A stretch of DNA of 32,527 nucleotides from Sulfuricurvum sp. Its GTDB lineage: Bacteria > Campylobacterota > Campylobacteria > Campylobacterales > Sulfurimonadaceae. Where the stretch lies: assembly GCA_030696285.1 (NCBI GenBank), contig JAUYSQ010000173.1, positions 1 through 32,527 of the forward strand, written 5' to 3'. A program made the translations under genes and the position numbers. Below, one piece after another: positions 14,779-22,699 of this stretch (position 1 is its first letter; each line of letters starts with the position of its first letter). The notes under the pieces are model-generated. The model was not told where the DNA came from. It worked only from the letters and a program-made list of their open reading frames with translations, and ran no database searches.

Positions 14779-15822
14779 TTAATTAGTGGCGCTGATTTTT
14801 TGCGTATCGCCTGATTTGGTATCAAGCCAAATATTTGGAGTTGAACCACCAGGGGTAAGGAAGATTTTCGCGTCTTTGTTCTCTTTGAGTGCGTCGTTAA
14901 ACTTGCCCTGAACTTTGATTTGTTCCAATTTTAGCAATCCTGGAGAGAGTGATTGGGCAATGAGATGGTTGGCTTTGGCTTGAGCACTTGCTTCGATGGT
15001 AAGTGCATTTGCGGTACCTTGTGCTTCCGTCTCTTTTTTGAATGCCTCTTGTTTGGCACGCTCTACATCTTGCTGCGCTTTTTCAACCTCTTGTTTGGCG
15101 ACTTGAACCCGCTCGATTTGATCTTTTACTTTTTGGGGAAGACCAATTTCACGCAGCTGGATCGATTCGAGATCGGCAGGACCATTTTTTTGACGATCAA
15201 CGCTGGCTCGGATACCCGCTTCGATTTTTAGAGCAATTGCATTGCGCATAATCGGTAATGTTTCCGCATCGTATTGACCGATGACATTACGAACGACATC
15301 GCGAGCAACAGGGTCGATGATTTTATCTTCCCAGCTAAAGCCCCAGTTGGAGATTGTTTGAGCTGCGAGCTGTGCATTAAGACGATATTGTACGGTAAGC
15401 TCGATCGTGACAGGAAGTCCCCGTTTATCCAAAACGGTGATAGCCGGTTTGAGCACGATCCCATCACCCGCGGTGGATGCACGCTCAATTTTATCGGCAT
15501 AGTTGATGATACGTACTTTGGTATCGACAATATACACTTGTTGGATTATAGGCATCAGGAAATGGAGACCCGGCATAAGGGCATGATCGCTGTATTTACC
15601 GTTGGTTGAGAGAATGCCGCGCTCCCCTTCATTGATGATGATAAATGGTTTGGCCAAAACGAGAAGGAGAACAAATCCCCCAATGAGCCAAAACATTCCC
15701 GCTTTTTGAGGGTTCATATTAAAATCAAATTTAGGCGGTTTTGGAGCATTAAAACCTCCACCTGTACTCTTTTTTTCTTCATTCTTTTTTTTGTTAAAAT
15801 AATCGTTCATATCGGTTGCCAT
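14779..15822 (-). CDS. SPFH/prohibitin-family membrane protein
   Basis: The 347-residue protein has a hydrophilic Gly/Pro-rich N-terminal tail (about residues 1-38), one transmembrane segment (MFWLIGGFVLLLVLAK), and then an SPFH domain beginning IIINEGERGILSTNGKY. A long charged coiled coil follows (QVAKQEVEKAQQDVERAKQEAFKKE), and the tail ends KIFLTPGGSTPNIWLD. Bacterial relatives such as HflK/HflC and prohibitin-like proteins form ring assemblies that regulate FtsH protease or organise membrane domains. No partner HflC or FtsH is nearby. AAAAGG precedes the ATG. The gene is bracketed by inverted repeats. Confidence 0.9.
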   Translation of the reverse strand: MATDMNDYFNKKKNEEKKSTGGGFNAPKPPKFDFNMNPQKAGMFWLIGGFVLLLVLAKPFIIINEGERGILSTNGKYSDHALMPGLHFLMPIIQQVYIVDTKVRIINYADKIERASTAGDGIVLKPAITVLDKRGLPVTIELTVQYRLNAQLAAQTISNWGFSWEDKIIDPVARDVVRNVIGQYDAETLPIMRNAIALKIEAGIRASVDRQKNGPADLESIQLREIGLPQKVKDQIERVQVAKQEVEKAQQDVERAKQEAFKKETEAQGTANALTIEASAQAKANHLIAQSLSPGLLKLEQIKVQGKFNDALKENKDAKIFLTPGGSTPNIWLDTKSGDTQKISATN

Positions 15823-15847
15823 AAATTGCCTTTTTACTATTTAATAA

Positions 15848-15918
15848 ACGCCATCGGAATACCTCAAGGAGGTTCTTGTACCCTTTAGGTTACATCCCGA
15901 TTGGCTACGCTAACGCTA
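15848..15918. repeat. Right arm of the inverted repeat flanking the SPFH gene
   Basis: ACGCCATCGGAAT (15848-15860) and ATCCCGATTGGCTACGCTAACGCTA (first base 15894) are inverted copies of the two blocks of the left arm. Between them lies an extra 33 bases, CCTCAAGGAGGTTCTTGTA and then CCCTTTAGG. These resemble the inner end of repeat copy 2 at 19451-19478 (CCTCGAAGAGGTTCTTGTG), linking the two repeat families. Confidence 0.7.
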
Positions 15919-15951
15919 AGTTTCCTTGACGCAGGAAGCCCAGCAACATTT

Positions 15952-16872
15952 TTAATCTATATACGTCAGATAGTGATCGTAATCAGGATTACGGCCATAT
16001 ACAATGTCGAAATAGCCGCTTTGTAGTTTTTCAGTGATTGGACCACGTCCGCCTGCGCCCAAAATGCGTGCATCTACTTCGCGAACAGGTGTGAGTTCTG
16101 CAGCTGTGCCTGTGAGAAATGCTTCATCCGCAATATAAATTTCTTCACGGCTGATACGACGGCGAGTTACTTTTATTCCCATATTTTCTGCCATTTCAAT
16201 GACCGTTTTTTGGGTAATAGAGGCCAAAGAATTATCATTTGGAGGGGTGATAAGTTCTCCGTCTTTGATCATGAAAAAAGAAGCACCGCTGGCTTCGGCA
16301 ACATAGCCCTCATCATCAAGAAGCAATGCTTCATCATATCCGCACTCAACTGCCTCAAATTTAGCCATTTGAGAGTTAAGATAGTTAGCAACGGCTTTGG
16401 CTTTCCCCATATTCGATTTGTTGTTTGGTCGGCTGAATGACGATATTTTGAGACGAATTCCCTTTTTCATACCCTCTTCACCCAAGTACGCGCCCCATTC
16501 CCATGCGGCAATGGAAACTTCAACAGGAGCTTCTTTATGATAAATCCCCATAACCCCGTATCCGAGATAAACGATAGGGCGAAGATAGACGTTTTCACCC
16601 GTAAAATCGTTGGATTTAATGAGATCAATTTGTGCTTGATTCAGTTCTTCAACGCTATAAGGAACCGTAATAAGGGTCATTTTTGCTGATTCAATCAAAC
16701 GTTTTGTATGGTCATTTAGACGGAAAATGGCATACCCTTTAGGGGTTTTATAGACTTTTGTCCCTTCGATAGCACCGTTTCCATAGTGCAATGTGTGGGA
16801 AAGGACGTGGATTTTCGCGTCATTCCAAGGAACTAAATTACCGTTCATCCAAATGTTTTTGGCTTCGTTCAT
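15952..16872 (-). CDS. ilvE: Branched-chain amino acid aminotransferase
   Basis: The 306-residue PLP class IV enzyme shows the N-terminal IWMNGNLVPWNDAKIHVLSH, HYGNGAIEGTKVYKT, the lysine region NMGKAKAVANYLNSQMAK, and the C-terminal EIYIADEAFLTGTAAELTPV with PLP phosphate contacts. It catalyses the last step of valine, leucine and isoleucine synthesis. GGAG provides the SD, and a TAAAAT (minus strand, 16916-16911) is a likely -10. The SPFH gene lies downstream on the same strand, after the right repeat arm. Confidence 0.95.
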   Translation of the reverse strand: MNEAKNIWMNGNLVPWNDAKIHVLSHTLHYGNGAIEGTKVYKTPKGYAIFRLNDHTKRLIESAKMTLITVPYSVEELNQAQIDLIKSNDFTGENVYLRPIVYLGYGVMGIYHKEAPVEVSIAAWEWGAYLGEEGMKKGIRLKISSFSRPNNKSNMGKAKAVANYLNSQMAKFEAVECGYDEALLLDDEGYVAEASGASFFMIKDGELITPPNDNSLASITQKTVIEMAENMGIKVTRRRISREEIYIADEAFLTGTAAELTPVREVDARILGAGGRGPITEKLQSGYFDIVYGRNPDYDHYLTYID

Positions 16873-16947
16873 AGTGAAAGTTCTCCGTTTGAAGATAAAA
16901 AATTGTGGTGATTTTAGCGTGAAACGTGTTTAATGTGTATTAAGCGA

Positions 16948-16953
16948 TATAAT
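16948..16953 (+). promoter_or_regulatory. -10 box for the exported protein gene at 16976
   Basis: TATAAT lies 22 bases before the ATG, followed by a very strong SD, AGAGGGGGAG. Confidence 0.5.
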
Positions 16954-16975
16954 TCGATAAAAAGAGGGGGAGAAG

Positions 16976-17374
16976 ATGGTACGCAAGATTATTTTATTTT
17001 TGCTGATGACGGGTTTATCTGGGGCTGTTGAGCTCTCAAGTATGGATTCTTTTCGCTCGAAGATTTTAACGTCTGCCGTATCGTTTTATTTTAATGCTCA
17101 AGGGTATGGCAAAGTCGAAAATGCGGTAGTGGATACAACCAAGAAAACGCTTCAGTTTATTTTACTTCCGGAGGGAGAAACTCAAAAGCTCTCAATTGGA
17201 ATCGGATATTATCACATAGAGAAGATTGAAGGGGAAGATACTTTGATCCTTCAAAAGGTTCAAACGAACCGTACTTGGCTGAATCGTATTTTTCAGGATC
17301 ATATGGAAGATGGCATTAAAATTCCCCTTGGGGCTGTTTCCAAGGGGGCAGGGGCACTGTTGCTTAATTTGTAA
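16976..17374 (+). CDS. Exported protein of unknown function
   Basis: I do not recognise this 132-residue protein. It begins with a signal peptide (MVRKIILFLLMTGLSGAVEL, cut probably after Gly-Ala). The mature part of about 115 residues has no cysteine and looks mostly beta-structured: NAVVDTTKKTLQFILLPEGE, KLSIGIGYYHIEKIE, then TWLNRIFQDHMEDGIKIPLG. Periplasmic location is likely. It has its own TATAAT and a strong SD, and ends two bases from the convergent truncated globin gene. The sequence gives no basis for a function. Confidence 0.75.
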   Translation: MVRKIILFLLMTGLSGAVELSSMDSFRSKILTSAVSFYFNAQGYGKVENAVVDTTKKTLQFILLPEGETQKLSIGIGYYHIEKIEGEDTLILQKVQTNRTWLNRIFQDHMEDGIKIPLGAVSKGAGALLLNL

Positions 17375-17376
17375 AA

Positions 17377-17823
17377 TTAGAACGTTGGGGTGTTGACCAT
17401 CCAGATCGAAAAAACATCAAGGTAATCCCAAAACGATTGAATGTATTCAGGATTGATCCCCTCCGCTTCAAGTGCCGGAAGCAAGACAGCATAAAACTCG
17501 AGCCAGCGACGACGTGCGCCCTCATCGATGCGAAAGGGAGCGTGACGTCCAACCATACGAGGTTCACCTCTGGATTCAGCAAAATAAGCCGGTCCGCCAC
17601 AAATTTGGATGAGGAAATCGGCAGCATGTTTTTTGGCGGCATTAAAATCCTCTTCGTCATTGACGGGGAACAAAAATGCGATGTCACTGTTTCGGATCAT
17701 TTCATAGTGATCATCGACCAGTTTACGGAAACGTTCTTCGCCTACTTGGAAATAAAATCCCGGATGGGGTTTGGTGACGGGAGGACGTACCCCTAAGACA
17801 CCGTCGGTAATCGTTAAATTCAT
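17377..17823 (-). CDS. Group II (trHbO-like) truncated haemoglobin
   Basis: The 148-residue haem protein closely follows the pattern of group II globins such as mycobacterial GlbO: GGPAYFAESRGEPRMVGRHAP, with the proximal histidine at His94, then FRIDEGARRRWLEF, where Trp107 corresponds to the conserved G8 tryptophan. The N-terminal part, FYFQVGEERFRKLVDDHY, covers helices A-B. Such proteins bind oxygen or NO and are linked to peroxide or nitrosative stress. C. jejuni Ctb is group III, so this is a different lineage. A TAGAAT box (minus strand, 17860-17855) precedes it. It diverges from the aldehyde dehydrogenase gene. Confidence 0.85.
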   Translation of the reverse strand: MNLTITDGVLGVRPPVTKPHPGFYFQVGEERFRKLVDDHYEMIRNSDIAFLFPVNDEEDFNAAKKHAADFLIQICGGPAYFAESRGEPRMVGRHAPFRIDEGARRRWLEFYAVLLPALEAEGINPEYIQSFWDYLDVFSIWMVNTPTF

Positions 17824-17923
17824 GGTAAATCCTATTAGTGTAATCTTGAGGGCTATTCTAAAGTGATAACAAAAAGAAACTCCTTAAACTGTTACCATCT
17901 TTCTCTTTTTAGGTGAGGGTTTG

Positions 17924-17929
17924 TATAAT
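17924..17929 (+). promoter_or_regulatory. -10 box for the aldehyde dehydrogenase gene
   Basis: TATAAT lies 31 bases before ATG 17960; the leader contains TGGAG as SD. Confidence 0.55.
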
Positions 17930-17959
17930 TGAAACATAATTACGCTGGAGACACTGTTT

Positions 17960-19375
17960 ATGAAAGCACATATTTGGATGGGATCGGATGAGATCCAAGG
18001 GGAAACGTATGATCAACGCTTGAGCCCTTATGATGGACGTGTTGTTTCGAGTGCTGCCGTGTGCAGTGTGGAGGATGTGCAAAAAGCATTAAAAATCGCT
18101 CAAGCAGCAGCAAAAGAAGCCAAAAAAACACCTCTGCATCAGCGGTGTTCGTGGTTATTGGATGTGGCACAGACACTACGAGAGCAGCGTGAAGAGTTTG
18201 CGCGTGTTCTGTGCGATGAGGTGGGAAAACCGATTACTTATGCCTTGATCGAGGTTGATCGCTGTATTGAGACAATCACGTTGAGTGCCGAGACTATGCG
18301 TACCTTGAGCGGTGAAACGATCAACACCGATGCGATGCCCAGCGGTCGTCGTGCCCAAGCGTATTGGCGTCGTGAGCCGGCGGGAGTCGTAGTAGCGATC
18401 ACCCCGTTTAATTTTCCTCTCAATCTCGTCGCGCACAAGCTCGCCCCAGCATTGGTGGCAGGAAATGCCGTTGTCCTTAAACCAACCCCCGAAGCACCGC
18501 TTTGTGCCTACAAACTTGCTAAACTCTTTATTGAGAGCCCGTACGCCATTAAAGATACTCTGAGTGTTGTTTATGGCGATGCGGAAGTTGGTAGCGCATT
18601 GGTAGGGAGTGATATTCCACGCGTCATCAGTTTCACTGGATCTGTAGGGGTTGGACATATTATCACCCGCACTGCCGGAATCAAAAAAATCTCTTTGGAG
18701 CTTGGCGGCAATGCGGCCACCTACATCGATGAGAGTGCTGATTTAGAGTTCGCCGCGTCTCGTTGCGCCATCGGTGCGTTTGTCAACTCAGGACAAGTGT
18801 GTATTTCCCTTCAGCGAATTTATGTAAACAGTGTGATTTATGATGAATTTGCGCTCAAGATGGCAGAGGAAACGTCCAAGCTCGTTGTGGGTTCACCGTA
18901 TAATGAGGATACCTTTTTAGGACCGCTTATCAATGATGAAGCGGCAGAGCGTGCGATGAGCTGGGTAGAGAGTGCAATAGCCGAGGGAGCTCGCGCGTTA
19001 ACACCTCCTAAATGCGAGGGGCGACTGTTTTACCCCTGTGTGATGGCAGATGTCACCGAATCAATGAAAATCGTGTGCGAAGAGGTGTTTGCCCCGATCG
19101 TGAGTTTGGTTCGAGTAGAGTGCGTTGATGAGGCGATTGAGAAAATGAATAATTCACCTTTTGGATTACAGTTTTCGATTTTTACGAACAACCTTGCCCA
19201 TGCGACGAAAGTAATAGAGGAGTGTGAAGCGGGGGGTGTTGTCATCAACGATATGCCCACTCTTCGTTTTGATATTCAACCCTACGGCGGAGTAAAAATG
19301 AGCGGAGTAGGGCGTGAAGGGCCTCGTTTTACCATCGAAGAGATGACGGAAATCAAGTCGATAGTAATTTTGTAA
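17960..19375 (+). CDS. NAD(P)-dependent aldehyde dehydrogenase
   Basis: The 471-residue ALDH-superfamily enzyme shows AGVVVAITPFNFPLNL (substrate tunnel and Asn), VVLKPTPEAPLCAYKL, FTGSVGVGHII (cofactor loop), the general-base Glu in SLELGGNA, the nucleophile in NSGQVCISLQR, and EEVFAPIVSL. The order and the ITPFNFPLN/NSGQVCIS spellings resemble archaeal-type non-phosphorylating glyceraldehyde-3-phosphate, lactaldehyde or succinate-semialdehyde dehydrogenases. The exact substrate cannot be fixed. It is probably monocistronic; repeat copy 2 begins five bases after its stop and may act in termination. Confidence 0.9.
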   Translation: MKAHIWMGSDEIQGETYDQRLSPYDGRVVSSAAVCSVEDVQKALKIAQAAAKEAKKTPLHQRCSWLLDVAQTLREQREEFARVLCDEVGKPITYALIEVDRCIETITLSAETMRTLSGETINTDAMPSGRRAQAYWRREPAGVVVAITPFNFPLNLVAHKLAPALVAGNAVVLKPTPEAPLCAYKLAKLFIESPYAIKDTLSVVYGDAEVGSALVGSDIPRVISFTGSVGVGHIITRTAGIKKISLELGGNAATYIDESADLEFAASRCAIGAFVNSGQVCISLQRIYVNSVIYDEFALKMAEETSKLVVGSPYNEDTFLGPLINDEAAERAMSWVESAIAEGARALTPPKCEGRLFYPCVMADVTESMKIVCEEVFAPIVSLVRVECVDEAIEKMNNSPFGLQFSIFTNNLAHATKVIEECEAGGVVINDMPTLRFDIQPYGGVKMSGVGREGPRFTIEEMTEIKSIVIL

Positions 19376-19380
19376 CCCCT

Positions 19381-19485
19381 CGTCATTCCCGCGAAGGCGG
19401 GAATCCAGCTCTGCATTTATGGGGATGGATCCCCGGGTCAAGCCCGAGGACCTCGAAGAGGTTCTTGTGCCCTTTGGGTATGACG
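19381..19485. repeat. Intergenic inverted-repeat element, copy 2
   Basis: It starts CGTCATTCCCGC and ends GGGTATGACG. Internal hairpins are ATTCCCGC/GCGGGAAT (loop GAAG), GGGGA/TCCCC and ACCTC/GAGGT. Among the four copies it is the longest together with copy 1. It lies between the aldehyde dehydrogenase and bcp. Confidence 0.8.
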
Positions 19486-19514
19486 GGATAAATTTAAAAA
19501 ACAAGGAAAAAATA

Positions 19515-19994
19515 ATGTTAGAACTAGAAAGTCAAGCCCCCGATTTTTGTTTGAGTAACCAAGACGATGTAGAGATTTGTTTACGCGATTTACGCGGAAA
19601 ATGGATTGTATTGTATTTTTATCCGAAAGATTCGACTCCGGGATGTACGACCGAAGCGTGTGAGTTTACGGCTGCACAAGAAGAGTATGATGATATGGGT
19701 GCGATTATTTTGGGAGTCAGCGCGGACAGTACCAAAGCGCATCGTAATTTTATTGAGAAGCAAAATCTCGGTATTACGCTGCTCAGTGATTCGACGACGC
19801 ACATGATGCAAGAATATGGCGTATGGGCAATGAAGAAAAATTACGGCAAAGAGTATATGGGGATTGTCCGTTCCACGTATATTATCAATCCAAAAGGGGT
19901 TGTAAAAGCGGTATGGACGAATGTAAAAGTAAAAGATCATATTGCAAAAGTGAAAGAAGAGTTGGTGAGGTTGCAACTCGTCATCCCCTCGTAG
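19515..19994 (+). CDS. bcp: Bcp-type thiol peroxidase (peroxiredoxin Q)
   Basis: The 159-residue peroxiredoxin has the peroxidatic cysteine in YPKDSTPGCTTEACEF, with the resolving Cys five residues later in the same motif, as in the Bcp/PrxQ group. GVSADSTKAHRNFI and VRSTYIINPKG follow. It reduces peroxides using thioredoxin, encoded at 8.35 kb. ATG 19515 has AAGGA as SD; upstream in-frame sequence lies in repeat copy 2 and is excluded. The last residues (VIPS) and the stop codon are formed by the first bases of repeat copy 3, so the natural C-terminus appears altered or extended by the repeat. Confidence 0.95.
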   Translation: MLELESQAPDFCLSNQDDVEICLRDLRGKWIVLYFYPKDSTPGCTTEACEFTAAQEEYDDMGAIILGVSADSTKAHRNFIEKQNLGITLLSDSTTHMMQEYGVWAMKKNYGKEYMGIVRSTYIINPKGVVKAVWTNVKVKDHIAKVKEELVRLQLVIPS

Positions 19995-20034
19995 GCGGGG
20001 ATCCAGCTAGATTCCCGCTTACGCGGGAATGACG
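19979..20034. repeat. Intergenic inverted-repeat element, copy 3 (short)
   Basis: Both ends match: CGTCATCCCC at the left and GGGAATGACG at the right. It holds a perfect hairpin ATTCCCGC/GCGGGAAT with loop TTAC (20011-20030). It sits between convergent bcp and the porin gene, and overlaps the last five codons of bcp. Confidence 0.8.
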
Positions 20035-20040
20035 AAAGGT

Positions 20041-21603
20041 TTAAAATTTATAACGAATATACGCGCGAATGTCTTGAGCTTTATCAACAATACTGCTTTG
20101 CATCGGTGCTGGAACATCGCTAATAGCCATAGGTGTTCCACTTGTACTACCAAAGAAGCCATTACTTCCACTATAATCATAATCAATATAGGTATAGCGA
20201 AGTTGGAAAGTAAGGATATCATCTACCAACGGTTCAGTGAAATAGAGCTCGTATGCATTACCGCGTGCGGCGATTTTAGAACCGATTAAAGTATCTTCAC
20301 CGTAGGTGATCGGACGCCAGTATTGTGAACCATGATTAAACTCAGCTCCCCATCGACCCTCATCGGTTAGCAAGGATGGAAATTGAGTTCCGATCCAGTA
20401 GCTGTAACCTGTTTCACTTTCAGTTGAGCCAAGCATTGTTTTTCCAACATGTGGATCGGTTTTTGACATAGCACCACTGACAAAGAAAGTCGTATCATCT
20501 AAAAAGTCATTAATACCATCGCCGATCCCGTTGACCATTGCAAATGCGGTTGCAGTATGTAGTCCCCCTACTGCTTCCATAGTAGGATTGTATCCAGTAG
20601 AAGTAGCAGGTATATTATTAGTATTAAATCCTGAATCGGTTATATCAATAAGATTATTTGCATAGGTGTATTGGAATCCAGTGCTGTATTGCTTATCATC
20701 ATAAGGAACAGCAATAATCCCTACCATATCAATGTTATTGGTTGTATCTTGGCTTGTTGCATAAGGTGCTGGATTAAAGCGTGGCTCTGCATTGCTCATT
20801 CCACGACCGGCACAGAGCTTGAAATACGAACCATCGAGACCGATAAGCTCTTCCGTACCAAATTTTGCACTGGCACCGTCAAACTCTACGTTGACGGTGT
20901 GAGCAAGCGGTGAAGATGCATGGTCATCATCACGAAGATTGATGAGGTGTCCTTCGGTAGAAGGGCGACGACCAATACTAATCGTCCATGGGATATCCAG
21001 TCCTGCGAGCTCATCATCAGTATAGAAGAAATAGGCAGAACGGACACGAAGGGTATCATCGTACGCAGATTCACCGCTTACCCAGTCGAAGCCATCATTA
21101 TTTTGAACGTTATCGGGGCTTAATGAACGTTCTCCAAAAGTTTTATTGTAGGCGAGCTGTCCTGTGAAGCTAAGGTTCTTGGTTGCCGCATAGTTCATAT
21201 TGAGCCACAAACGGTTTGTGAGGAGCGCATCATTGCTCTGCTTACTTCCATCGGCCATCGTGTATTGAAGATTATCATAGCTCGTGCGGAAATCGACTCC
21301 GAATTTGAGGTTATTGCCGTTTGTTTTCTTATTGAGATCAGCTAACTGATCTTTGATATCATCAATTTCTTTGGAGACATCCGCAGTGTTAGTCATCACG
21401 GTTTTTTCTGCAGCAGGAGTAACAACGACTGCCGTTTTTTTCGAAGCAGTCTCTTTTTCTTCCTTCAGCGTGTTCAGCTCAGCTTTGAGAGCCGCCATCT
21501 CTTTTTCCATCTTGTCAAACCGTTGTATAAGCGTATCATCTGCTACAACTGTCGTAGTGATAAGGGCTGCTGCTATGATCGATCCCAAAAAGCGTTGATT
21601 CAT
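20041..21603 (-). CDS. Outer-membrane porin-like protein (DUF3373-like)
   Basis: The 520-residue protein has a signal peptide (MNQRFLGSIIAAALITTTVVA). A coiled coil follows (LIQRFDKMEKEMAALKAELNTLKEEKE and DIKDQLADLNKK) as a likely periplasmic or trimerising stalk. Next comes a long beta-strand-rich region (KFGVDFRTSYDNL, LWLNMNYAATKNLSFTGQLAY, WTISIGRRPSTEG) ending in AYIRYKF, whose terminal Phe is the usual barrel-assembly signal. This matches the DUF3373 porin-like family of Campylobacterota. The transported solute is unknown. The single Cys lies in FKLCAGRG. AAGGAG is the SD, with ATTATAAAT about 25 bases upstream on the minus strand as a probable -10. Confidence 0.85.
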   Translation of the reverse strand: MNQRFLGSIIAAALITTTVVADDTLIQRFDKMEKEMAALKAELNTLKEEKETASKKTAVVVTPAAEKTVMTNTADVSKEIDDIKDQLADLNKKTNGNNLKFGVDFRTSYDNLQYTMADGSKQSNDALLTNRLWLNMNYAATKNLSFTGQLAYNKTFGERSLSPDNVQNNDGFDWVSGESAYDDTLRVRSAYFFYTDDELAGLDIPWTISIGRRPSTEGHLINLRDDDHASSPLAHTVNVEFDGASAKFGTEELIGLDGSYFKLCAGRGMSNAEPRFNPAPYATSQDTTNNIDMVGIIAVPYDDKQYSTGFQYTYANNLIDITDSGFNTNNIPATSTGYNPTMEAVGGLHTATAFAMVNGIGDGINDFLDDTTFFVSGAMSKTDPHVGKTMLGSTESETGYSYWIGTQFPSLLTDEGRWGAEFNHGSQYWRPITYGEDTLIGSKIAARGNAYELYFTEPLVDDILTFQLRYTYIDYDYSGSNGFFGSTSGTPMAISDVPAPMQSSIVDKAQDIRAYIRYKF

Positions 21604-21773
21604 CCTGACTCCTTAAGTCTTTATATTTTATTTATAATGCGATTCGTTTGCATTGCTAGGGCTGATATTAACAAAAATTATATAAAAGCAATTTGAAAGC
21701 ACTGATATTTAGTGATAAAAGTGTGACTTGTTTGTCTACTATTAAACAAAGCAAAGGTTAAGTGGCATTCCAG

Positions 21774-21923
21774 TATAATCCGCCCGATTTTCTCTCCTCT
21801 TTTAGACGTGGGAAAAAATTCGCAAGCGAAATTGCTGTTCTCGTGCACCCGTTGATCTCATCGGCTCTGTTAGCATTCGTCCAAGAAAACGAAGAACAAA
21901 CTATATTAATACAGGAGCCTCTT
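21774..21923 (+). promoter_or_regulatory. rpsB-tsf promoter and long 5' leader
   Basis: TATAAT at 21774-21779 implies a start near 21786 and a leader of about 138 bases before rpsB, long for this window. It contains a small hairpin TTCG/CGAA (21819-21830). Ribosomal protein S2 represses its own leader in E. coli; a comparable control here is possible but not shown. Confidence 0.5.
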
Positions 21924-22697
21924 ATGGTAACTATGAAAGACCTTTTAGAATGCGGTGTACACTTCGGTCACCAAACACGTCGTTGGAATCCGAAAATGAA
22001 AAAATACATTTTCGGTGTTCGTAAAAACATTTATATCATCGATCTTCAAAAAACATTGCGTTTTTTCCGTGCTGCATATCAGCAAGTTCTCGATGCTGCT
22101 GCTGAGGGACAAACAGTTCTTTTCGTAGGTACAAAAAAGCAAGCACGTGTAGCTATCCGTGATTCTGCACTTTCTTGTGGTATGCCATACGTTGATAACC
22201 GCTGGTTGGGTGGAATGTTGACTAACTTCCCAACAATCCAAAAATCAATCCGTAAACTTGAAATCATCGAAGAGATGCAAGCAAATGGTCAAATGGGTCT
22301 TTTAACTAAAAAAGAAGCGTTGATGATGGGTCGTCAAAAAGACAAATTGATCGCATACCTTGGTGGTATCCGTAACATGAAAACATTGCCTGATATGATG
22401 TTTGTTATCGATGCAGTAAAAGAACACATCGCGGTTCAAGAAGCGCGTAACCTCGGTATTCGTGTTGTTGCTCCACTTGACACTAACTGTGATCCGGACG
22501 TAATTGACATTCCAATCCCTGGAAATGACGATGCTATCCGTTCAATTCAACTTTTCTGTAAAGAAATGGCGGAAGCGATCAATGAAGGTAAAGCACTTCG
22601 TAACGGCGGAAACGACGAAGAAGTAACTGAAGAAGAAATGGCTCCGGAAGCAGCAGCTGTTGAAGCACCTGTTGCAGCAGTAGCAGAAGAAGCGTAA
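21924..22697 (+). CDS. rpsB: 30S ribosomal protein S2
   Basis: The 257-residue product has the S2 signatures [47 protein letters not shown] and [11 protein letters not shown], with [11 protein letters not shown] near the end and an Ala/Glu-rich tail. The frame remains open back to 21762, but that stretch contains the promoter. ATG 21924 has AGGAG six bases upstream and gives the family start. tsf follows two bases after the stop, the usual bacterial pairing. Codon choice is visibly biased, as expected of a highly expressed gene. Confidence 0.98.
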   Translation: MVTMKDLLECGVHFGHQTRRWNPKMKKYIFGVRKNIYIIDLQKTLRFFRAAYQQVLDAAAEGQTVLFVGTKKQARVAIRDSALSCGMPYVDNRWLGGMLTNFPTIQKSIRKLEIIEEMQANGQMGLLTKKEALMMGRQKDKLIAYLGGIRNMKTLPDMMFVIDAVKEHIAVQEARNLGIRVVAPLDTNCDPDVIDIPIPGNDDAIRSIQLFCKEMAEAINEGKALRNGGNDEEVTEEEMAPEAAAVEAPVAAVAEEA

Positions 22698-22699
22698 TC

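Noticed and set aside
19419-19514. Extended N-terminus for bcp through repeat copy 2
   Set aside because: The extra residues are translated repeat. AAGGA followed by ATG 19515 marks the true start.
21762-21923. Extended N-terminus for rpsB
   Set aside because: It contains the TATAAT promoter and shows no S2 similarity; the internal ATG has a good SD.
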